Shown in pieces: positions 54,259 to 63,600 of a DNA stretch of 64,000 nt; position 1 is the first letter of the stretch; each line of letters begins with the position of its first letter. Below the pieces are notes generated by a model. That model was not told the origin of the DNA. It made no database searches and worked only from the letters and a program-made list of their open reading frames with translations. Made by a program: the position numbers and the translations under genes. The stretch is from G963663525 sp963663525 (GTDB lineage Bacteria; Myxococcota_A; SURF-8; G963663525): positions 620,001-684,000 of the forward strand of contig CAXXHC010000004.1 in assembly GCA_963663525.2 (NCBI GenBank), read 5' to 3'.

Positions 54259-55172
54259 AATCCTCTATGAAACGCACGCAAAGGATATTTCTCGGGCGGG
54301 CTTCCGGCAGGGAAATCGCGGCGTTTTATAAAAATTGCCGCGTGGATCGCAGGTTGCGACGGCGATGGCTTGTATTGCGGGAGCTAGAAGCGAGGCTTTG
54401 CGGGAGGGAATCACACGAAGGATTGACGCATTTCGACGTCGAGCGCATGGAAAAATCGGTGTTGCACCGGGCCGGTATCGGGGAAAAAGAAGTCCGAATG
54501 CCGGGTGAATGGTTCGAAAAATGGATCGGCGATTTTCGGGCGCTGGTAGTGGGGCTGAGTGTACTTGTTGTGGCAGTAGGAGTCTGGCTGGCTATTCCGG
54601 AACCCACGGAACCTTTACAGGATTTTCCCGTTCTTTCCGCAAGCGAGTTTCGGCCTCGTGGCGGAGAAACCTATGCGGATATTGCACTTTTCGTATTTTG
54701 CTGGGACCGTGAAAGCAACGAAATCCACCGAGTGATCGACCATGCCTATGCAGAAACGGAAATTGACAGCGAATGTCACTTGACCAACTCACTGCAATTC
54801 GCCTATTCTAACCACAGCGCACAATATAATTATGTATACCTTCTCGGGTGGAATGAGGATGGTGAACGTACATGGTACTATCCTAGACCTTCCGAGCCAT
54901 GGAGTAAAAAAATTCAAACGGAAGTCGTTCGCCAGGTATGGGAACAAAGTATTTTCCTGGAGGTGAACCATCGACGGGGTAGTTACACGATAGCGGCTTT
55001 ATTTTCCCAAGAGCCGCTTTCGACGAAAGAAGTCAACGAAAGCTTCGGGATCGTATCCCGAAGTCCGCTCGATCCGATGCAATGGCCTCCGTTGGAATTC
55101 GAAGACAAGGACGTGATCGAACAGAGAATTCGTTTCAACATTCGAGGCGAAATAAAACAGGTAGAGCAATGA
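54255..55172 (+). CDS. Single-pass membrane protein, putative anti-sigma factor
   Basis: This 305-residue protein has a basic cytoplasmic N-terminal part of about 94 residues, one transmembrane helix (about 95-115, VVGLSVLVVAVGVWLAI) and an extracytoplasmic domain of about 190 residues with several Trp and Tyr residues (YYPRPSEPW, YVYLLGWNEDGERTWYY). The position and topology fit an anti-sigma factor for the upstream sigma gene, but the zinc motif HxxxCxxC of many such proteins is absent. Start and stop overlap both neighbours by 4 bp. The extracytoplasmic domain may sense a signal or be a substrate of the protease next door (inference). Confidence 0.72.
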   Translation: MKSSMKRTQRIFLGRASGREIAAFYKNCRVDRRLRRRWLVLRELEARLCGRESHEGLTHFDVERMEKSVLHRAGIGEKEVRMPGEWFEKWIGDFRALVVGLSVLVVAVGVWLAIPEPTEPLQDFPVLSASEFRPRGGETYADIALFVFCWDRESNEIHRVIDHAYAETEIDSECHLTNSLQFAYSNHSAQYNYVYLLGWNEDGERTWYYPRPSEPWSKKIQTEVVRQVWEQSIFLEVNHRRGSYTIAALFSQEPLSTKEVNESFGIVSRSPLDPMQWPPLEFEDKDVIEQRIRFNIRGEIKQVEQ

Positions 55173-57514
55173 AAACAGGCAAGAAACGTTGGGTGTGGGT
55201 GTTTCTCGTAGGCATGATTCTGGCGGTGGCGACGGAAGGATTTGCAGGTGAAAAAACCATTCGTTTTGCGATGGTCGTGGCCAGCAACCGCGCGCCGAAA
55301 AAGAACATGGAAAAACTCCAGTTCGCGGACGACGATGCCGCCAAGAATTATGAGTTTTTCTCAAGCCTCAGCGACAGTGCCTACCTTTACACTGTGTTTG
55401 ATGCCACCACGCAGAAAATGTTTCCCAATCTCGTGAAGAAAGCCAAACCGTCATCCCTGAACCGGTTGGCCTATACGGCGTCGCAGATCGGCAAAAAAAT
55501 CCGCAAATACCGGAAAAAAGGGTACACCTCCGAATTTTACCTCGTTTACTCTGGGCATGGGACGCTGCTTCCCGGCAAGGAAGGCGCGGTCACGCTGGAT
55601 AAAGGCATTCTGACGCGTGGAGATCTGTTCAAAAAAGTTCTCAAAAGGGTGAACGCCGACTATACCCACGTGATCGTGGACGCCTGCAACGCTTATTACC
55701 TCGTACATAGCAAGGGGGAATGGAAGGAAGACCGAGGAGAGAAGCTGGATGGTCCCGTAAAAGAGTTCTTTTCGGACGAGGATCTCGAAAAGTATCCCGG
55801 ACTCGGCGTGGTGCTTTCCACATCGAGTGAGGCCGAAACCCACGAATGGGGCGAGTGGTCTTCCGGCATTTTCTCGCACGAGGTTCGAAGCGCATTGACC
55901 GGCGCAGCCGACATCAACGAGGATCAGACGGTTACGTATTCTGAGTTGCTTGCATTCGTCGATGCCGCCAACCTCAAGGTGAAAGATCCCAAGGCTCGGC
56001 TTAACATCTTCGCGCGACCGCCTGCACGGGATCTCAACCGACCGCTGAGCACGATCCGCTCTTCCAAGCAACTCTCGTATCTTTACCTTCCCAAAGATCT
56101 TTCCGGGCGTTTTCATCTCGACGACGACCGAGGAGTGCGCTACGCGGACTTTCATAAAAACAACGAACAGCCTCTGACCGTCGGCCTCGTTCCCCGCGAA
56201 ACCTACTGGCTGCGCGACAAGCGAAACGAGTACGCCGTCACCGCTTCGAAAGGGGAGGAAGTCGACGTCAGCCATCTCGAGTCCAAAGGGATGGCCATGA
56301 CAAGCAAGGGCGTGGTTGCAGACAATTTCAAGCAGTTCCTGTTTTTGCAGCCTTTCGGCAGATCTTTTTACGAAGGGTACGTGGCGAAAACCTCGCTTCC
56401 TTCCGTGATCGAGGCCAAAGAAGAGGAAACGAAAACCGTAGCCAGTCTTCCGAAAACCATTCTGAAGCCGATTCGCCCCAGCATGGACACTGCGGTGGTG
56501 TTCAAAATCAAGCCGGAACGCGAGGACACCGAATTGGCGGCGATTCTTTCCGACCTGATTACCGACCAGGTGGCGCGTTTGAGGGTCGTAAAAAAATTAT
56601 ACAGCCATAAGGACATCGGGAAGATGCTCGAACTGGCTGAGGAGAAACAGGCCGTCGATTGCGAGTCTGAAATCTGTTACGTGGAAATCAGCAACGCCCT
56701 GGGAGCCCAGAAAGTGGTGTCCGGGTCGATTGCCCGGCTCGGCAAGACCCGCATTCTGACTCTTTCGCTAGCCGACAATCACTCCGGCCAGGTGGAGGCG
56801 CGTGCGCAGGTGACGATCACCGGCAGCGATGAAGACCTTATTCCCGCGACTCAGTTGGTGGTGCAGGAATTATTCGCGAACTACGATGTGGGTTATCTGG
56901 ATATGACCCTGGCCCCCCCGCATTCGGTGCTCGAAGTGGATGGCGTCGAAGATCCGATGGCGGTGGCCAACAGTCCCGTGGCTCTTTACTCGGGTGACTA
57001 TGAACTCAGGCTGATGAAAAATGGCGAAGTTCTGGCACATGAGCAGATAACGGTCGCCAAGGGGCAACTGATACCCTGGCCGCTCGAATTGTTCGAACCG
57101 GAGCCGGAAGTCATCCCGGAGCCGGAGGAATCGTTCGACTCTGAGCCGGAAGTCGCCCAGGTTGCCGCGCAGGATACGGGCGGGGGATCTTCCGTAATGC
57201 GAAAAGCTGCCTGGGGTTGTATGGTCAGCAGTCTCGCCGTGCTGGGTGGTGGAGGTGCGTTGACGTACCTCGCGTTAAAGGACCGGAGCGACTGGCAAAG
57301 CGATGCGAGCGTGTCCGATAGCGTGAAAGATCGTTCGAAACAGGAATTCTGGGCCGCACAGGGATTGTACGGATTGGGCGGAGCCTTGCTGGTCACGTCG
57401 ATCATATTGTTTGCAGTGGATCCCGGTCCCGGAGCCGCCGATGGTCCGGCCTTGACGGTTATGCCGATGGCCGGGCCGAATTCTGCCGCGATTTCCGTTT
57501 CCACCTCCTGGTGA
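55169..57514 (+). CDS. Exported caspase-like (peptidase C14) protein with PEGA-like domain
   Basis: From ATG 55169 the 781-residue protein has a signal peptide (about 1-27, ending GFA), then a caspase-fold domain (about 30-310) with the catalytic His 130 in LVYSGHGTLLPG and Cys 173 in VIVDACNAYYL, both intact. A region of about 430-600 looks like a CsgG/TolB-type exported domain, followed by a PEGA-like segment (about 610-670, VLEVDGVEDPMAVANSPVAL), a Glu/Pro-rich linker and two hydrophobic helices at the C-terminus. It ends the coupled sigma / membrane protein / protease operon. The presence of a signal peptide places the protease outside the cytoplasm. Confidence 0.82.
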   Translation: MKTGKKRWVWVFLVGMILAVATEGFAGEKTIRFAMVVASNRAPKKNMEKLQFADDDAAKNYEFFSSLSDSAYLYTVFDATTQKMFPNLVKKAKPSSLNRLAYTASQIGKKIRKYRKKGYTSEFYLVYSGHGTLLPGKEGAVTLDKGILTRGDLFKKVLKRVNADYTHVIVDACNAYYLVHSKGEWKEDRGEKLDGPVKEFFSDEDLEKYPGLGVVLSTSSEAETHEWGEWSSGIFSHEVRSALTGAADINEDQTVTYSELLAFVDAANLKVKDPKARLNIFARPPARDLNRPLSTIRSSKQLSYLYLPKDLSGRFHLDDDRGVRYADFHKNNEQPLTVGLVPRETYWLRDKRNEYAVTASKGEEVDVSHLESKGMAMTSKGVVADNFKQFLFLQPFGRSFYEGYVAKTSLPSVIEAKEEETKTVASLPKTILKPIRPSMDTAVVFKIKPEREDTELAAILSDLITDQVARLRVVKKLYSHKDIGKMLELAEEKQAVDCESEICYVEISNALGAQKVVSGSIARLGKTRILTLSLADNHSGQVEARAQVTITGSDEDLIPATQLVVQELFANYDVGYLDMTLAPPHSVLEVDGVEDPMAVANSPVALYSGDYELRLMKNGEVLAHEQITVAKGQLIPWPLELFEPEPEVIPEPEESFDSEPEVAQVAAQDTGGGSSVMRKAAWGCMVSSLAVLGGGGALTYLALKDRSDWQSDASVSDSVKDRSKQEFWAAQGLYGLGGALLVTSIILFAVDPGPGAADGPALTVMPMAGPNSAAISVSTSW

Positions 57515-57604
57515 TGGAAAAATGCAACCCAAGCGGCCTGGAACCCCGTATAAGGGAACAACGGAGAAGAATCACGAGTGAATCGTTTCGAACGGGAGAG
57601 ACCG

Positions 57605-60600
57605 ATGAAGTATCGTAAAGCTTTCGATCCGAGATTCTTGGCAGCGGCTGTGCTTTGCCTGTTGTTGGCTGCAGGGTGTACGCTAAGCTATGAACGCGAC
57701 GAGGGCACCACAGGCTGCCAGGACGGTGCAAAGACTTGTCAGGGCAACCTGAAAATGGTCTGCGTCAACGGCGGATGGACGCTTTCAAAGGATTGTTCGG
57801 ACGACGGTCAGGTGTGCCAGGAAGGCGCTTGTGTCGATCCTGCGGACGGAGACGAGGACGACATCGACAACGATGATCCCACGGAATCCGATGTGGATGA
57901 TGATCTGGATTTCGTGGATGTAGACGATACCACGATGGATGCGGATCCGGAACCGGAAGAAGAGCAGGAAGAGGAGGTCGCGCCCAATCCTTCCATCATG
58001 GCTCTGACTCCTGGGATTTCCTTCGGTTCGCAACCCGCTTCCACCGAATGGCAGACGAAAACCATCGTGCTGTTCAATAACGGCAACCTCCCCGTGTATG
58101 TCAATCAGCCGGTCTTTACCGAAACCGGCTATTTCTCCGTGCAATACGATTTCACCGTGAAAAAGCAGGTGGATCCCACCGATACGTTGATCGTCACCGC
58201 CAAATGGAAACCCTCGGTGAATCTGGATGCGTCGGTCAAGTTCGTCTGGTACCCGGTTGGCGACGAGACGACCAGCCAGATCGACATCTCCGTGCAGGGT
58301 ACGGTCACTCAACCCGGCCAGAGTTTCACGGGAGTGGTCTATAGCGTCGATGAAGATGGCGAAAGCCGTCAGGAAAAACTGCTTTCAGGGGTTAGCGTAC
58401 AGATTCAAGGCGTGACGGAAACGGCGGTTACCAACAACAGCGGTGTGTTCTCGTTCGCGACCCTGGAAAGCGGACTGGGTGAACGCTGGATCATGATCAA
58501 CGGCTTCGGTGCGCAAAACGGTCCGTATTCGAGCCGCTATGAACTGGTTGATTTCTCCACCACGCCGTCCAGGCTGATTTCCTTGAGCCCGATTGCCACC
58601 GGGACCAACCCCGCCGATGCCGGAGACGGCAACCACCCGGTAGACGGGCTGGATGGCGCCAACGTCGAGGTCGATCCCGATGGAGTTGCCACCGAGGAGA
58701 GGCGCAAGGATGGTTCGATCCTGCTCGGATTCGGCAGAATGGCGCTCGAAAGCCTGCCGCTTTCTTTCGGAGACACGGAAGGGATTCCTTTCGACCTGTT
58801 GTATGTTTATCCCGATAACGTAAAGTTCACACCTGCGGCCAGGCTGACGGTTCCCTCGACAACCTGGACGGTGGCGGAAGATGCTTCAATTCGTGCCTAT
58901 CGCCTGGTGACGAATGGAGTGACCTTCGAATCTTCATGGTCCGATGTAGGGCCGATGGTGTACGACCCTCAGTCGCAAAGCTGGGGTTTCGCGGACCAGG
59001 GCGGACTTCCCGGCGGGGGCGTTTTTGTCTTTGTGCTGGAATCCCTCGTGACGTACCACGTGACGCTTGAAGTGAAGGAAGACGGTACGCGCGCGCCGTG
59101 GGCCACCGCGTTGCGGATGTTCCCACCGCCGTATACGATTCTCGGCGCAGCGTCGGGCGACGGGAAATTCTATCACGATGTACAGGCCGCCGCCGGTGTG
59201 CCGCTCGTGATGGGAGCTTACAAAGACAACCTGCTCGACGGTACCTTCGTTTCCAATCAGGTGATTCTGGACGAAATCACCGATGTGACGTTTCCCGTAC
59301 TGAACCTCGGAGGGGAGGAAACGGGCTCCGTTGCCGGGCTCGTTCGAATAGGGGCCGAAGAAGTTTGCAGCGGCTGTACGGTCGCGATCAATTCCGGCAA
59401 TCGGGTCAATCGTATGCAAACAGACGAATCCGGGCGTTTCCACGTGGACGACGTGCCTGCCGGAGAAGTCACGGCCACGGCTTTCAGCCTCGATGGGTTA
59501 CGGTCCGTAAGCAAGACCGAAACGCTGGAAGACGGTGGGTTGGCGCTGTTCGATTTCCTTCTGCCCACCGAAGATACCCGTCCGCCGGTTGTGGTGGGTT
59601 CTCTGCCTTCGAACGGCCAGCAGCGGGTTTCGCCGGGCGTGGTGCTGCGCGTGCGTTTCAGCGAAGCGATGAATCCAGCGATGCTTTCGGCCACCAACGT
59701 AAAGCTGTTCAAGATCGTCGATACGAATCGTCAAGCGGTTACGGGAACCATTTCCCACGAAAACGACGTTCAAACCCTTCTGTTCACGCCCGATGCGCCG
59801 CTTTCATTGGGCTACGATTTTTCGTTGGAGCTGGGAACGGGATTGTCGGACGCCAACGGTGTGGCGCTGGCCGATGCTGTGACGATTCTCTTCCGCACGC
59901 AAGCGCCGGATTGCTCGGCGTCGGGTACGACCTGCAATGCGGGGATCTGGAATTTCTCCTCCCACACTTGCACGACGATGGCTCTGGACGGCGTTTCCTG
60001 TGACGATGAAATCGCCTGCACCGAAAACGACACCTGCGACGATGGAACCTGCGTAGGCACGCCCAATCATTCTCTTTGCAACGACGATCTCGACTGTACC
60101 GACGACCTCTGCGTTGCGGCGACGGGGTGTAGCTTCCCGATTTTCCAGGACAAATGCGTGATCGACGAAACCTGCTACGATGACGGTGACGTGCCGGAAA
60201 ACAACGAATGCGTCCTTTGCGACGCCGATTTTCCGAGGCGCTGGACGAACAAAGCCAACGGTACTCTCTGCGGAGAGGATGAGAAGGACCAGTGTGTCTC
60301 CGGTACGTGTCAGGACTGCTTCGATGCGGCAGGCTGCACGGATCTTGAAGACGACGGCCTCGAATGCAGCGAGCCTTCCTGCGGAGGTGGGTATTTTTGT
60401 ATGCACAACCTCCTCGCGCACCAGAACGAAACCTGCACGGACGACAATTTGTTCTGCACGAAAGATCTCTGCGGCATGGACGGCGAGTGCCACCACGAGG
60501 AACTCAACGACGATACCTGCCTGATCGACTCCACATGCTACAACGAAGGAGAAACCACCGACGCCGACGGCTGTCTGATCTGCCGCCCCTCGGAGGAGAC

Positions 60601-63600
60601 CCACGAAGCTTCCTACAACAACGACGTTATCTGCCAGAATTCCGACGACGAGAACCCCTGCACCGATAATCTTTGCAAGCAGGGCGTATGCGAGTTCATC
60701 GACAACGACACCAACCACTGCGACGACGACCTTAGTTGCACCACGACAAGCTGCGTCGAAGGCGACTGCCACGTCGATACGATCCACACCGGTTGTCTGA
60801 TCGACGAAACCTGCGTGACTACAGGGACTTTGCAGGGATCGAGCGGCGACGCCGTGTGCAACGAATGCAACCCGGAGCTTTCGAACACCGACTGGAGCGC
60901 GATCAGCGAGTCCACCACCTGCGACGACGCCAACGCGTGCAGCTACGGCGATCAGTGCGGTGAGGGAATGTGCAAAGGCACGGAGTACACCTGCCCCGAA
61001 CACAGCGACTGTGACGGCGAGGGTGGTTGCGATTGCCACATCGGTTACGACGGCGACCTGTGCGACCAGTGCGCGGAAGACTACACCGGCTACCCCAATT
61101 GCGTACCCATCGGGGAGTACGTCGAGGTGGAGTTGGCGTTCACCGGCTTTGGAAAGATGGATGTGGATCTTGTTTGGATTCTACCTGTAGGAACCACTTG
61201 CAACGAAGGTTCGATCACAGCGGATGACACATGCCTGGTTCCTGGTGGAAACGGTACCGTTCGTATGCAGACCACGTCCGTTGCCGAAGCGGGAACCGAA
61301 GAATCGGTTCAGCACATCGAACCTCCGGCGGGTACGTATACCATCCGGGCGATTTTCGACGAAAACTGCCCCGAGAACGAAGGCTTGGACCCCACCTGCA
61401 TCTTTACACCTTTGGAAGAAACCGAACTTACAGTGACGTTTAAAGTGGACGGCGAGGTGTCCAAGCAGTATTCGGGGGTTCTGATGCGGAACAAAGGCGA
61501 TGTGATCGAGTGGCAGTGGGTGAGAGGCTCCGATGCCTGGGAAGACCCGACGCTAATCACCGACCTATGCGACCCCGATCCTTGCAACAATCACGGTGAC
61601 TGCAACGACCAGACCGGTGCATGTACCTGCTATAACGGTTACGAAGGCGGCACCTGCGATACCTGCGCGGAAAGTTACACCGGTTACCCGAACTGCGGCC
61701 CGGACCCGGACGACGATGGAATACCGTTTTTCGATGCCACCAACCCCTGCACGGGTGGCAACACCACCGACTGCAACGACAACTGTCCGGACGATTCCAA
61801 CACCAACCAAGAGGACATGGATTCGGACGGCATTGGCGATGTGTGCGATCCCGACCGCGACGGCGATGGTCTGAACAACGACGTGGAAACAAACTCGGGA
61901 ACCTATACGAACGCTACGGATACCGGCACCGACCCCGACAACGCCGACTCGGACAACGACAGTTACAACGATGGCTGGGAGGTGGACAACGGCTACGATC
62001 CTACTGACCCCTACGATAACCCTGGGAGAGACCCTGACGAGGATGGTATTTACAATGGCGATGGCTCCAATCGCTGCACGGGTGGAAACACCACCGACTG
62101 CGACGACAACTGCCCGAACGATTACAACCCCAATCAGGAAGATATGGATTTGGATGGTTTCGGCGACGTGTGCGACCCAGACCGCGACGCCGATGGCGTC
62201 CTCAACGGCGACGGTTCCAACCCCTGCACGGGTGGCAACACCACCGACTGCAACGACAACTGTCCGGACGATTCCAACACCAACCAAGAGGACATGGATT
62301 CGGACGGTATCGGCGATGTGTGCGATCCCGACCGAGATGGCGACGGACTGAACAACGACGTGGAAACGAACACGGGAACTTACACCAGTGCAACGGATAC
62401 CGGCACCGACCCCGACAACGCCGACTCCGACAACGACAGTTACAACGATGGCTGGGAGGTGGACAACGGCTACGATCCTACTGACCCCTACGATAACCCT
62501 GGGAGAGACCCTGACGAGGATGGTATTTACAATGGCGATGGCTCCAATCGCTGCACCGGCGGCAATACCACCGACTGCGACGACAACTGCCCGAACGATT
62601 ACAACCCCAATCAGGAAGACATGGATTTGGACGGTGTTGGTGACGTATGCGACACCGACCGCGACGCCGATGGCGTCCTCAACGGCGACGGTTCCAACCC
62701 CTGCACCGGTGGCAACAACACCGATTGCGACGACAACTGCCCGAACGATTCCAACCCCGATCAGGAAGACATGGATTCGGATGGCATCGGCGATGTGTGC
62801 GATCCCGACCGAGACGGAGACGGCCTGGACAACGACGTGGAAACGAACACGGGAACCTATACGAACGCAACGGATACCGGCACCGACCCCGACAACGCCG
62901 ATTCCGACAACGATGGTTACGACGACGGCTGGGAGGTGGACAACGGCTACGATCCTACCGACAACGCCGACAACCCCGACGCCGACCCCGACGACGACGG
63001 CATCTCCAGCGGCGATGGAACCAACCGCTGCACGGGTGGAAACACCATCGACTGCGACGACAACTGCCCGAACGATTACAACCCCGACCAAATCGACTCG
63101 GATGGAAACAATGTAGGAGACATTTGCGACGATGAGGAAATTACCGTCACTTATCCAAATGCCTCCACGAAGTGGGTTGCTGGTCAAAGCAATACTCAGG
63201 TTGAATGGAGCGGAGCCTCGGGATCGGTTTATGTGGATATTTATTTGAATGGCTTGAGAAAGGGCGAGTACCATGGTCCTACCGCCAACGATGGTGTTGC
63301 CGATAGAGGTCAGGCTCTGTTATTGGAATGGCAACCTGCAACCGGATATCGCCTCTTGGTAATCGATGCAGACGGCAACATTGGGTGGAGTGAGGAGTTC
63401 GAGGTCATTGTAGATCCCGACGCCGATGGCGTCCTCAACGGCGATGGTTCCAACCCCTGCACCGGCGGCAACACCACCGACTGTGACGACAACTGCCCGC
63501 TGGATTACAACCCCGGACAGGAAGACTGGGACGGCGACGGCATCGGAGATGTATGCGACGTGTGGATGTCTCTCCAGGCGGGAAGCTTCTGGATGGGCTC

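Noticed and set aside
61565..63274. 569-codon Val/Ile/Gly-rich repetitive open frame on the minus strand
   Set aside because: It mirrors the Asp-rich TSP3 repeats of the giant lipoprotein; the periodicity comes from the plus-strand coding repeats.
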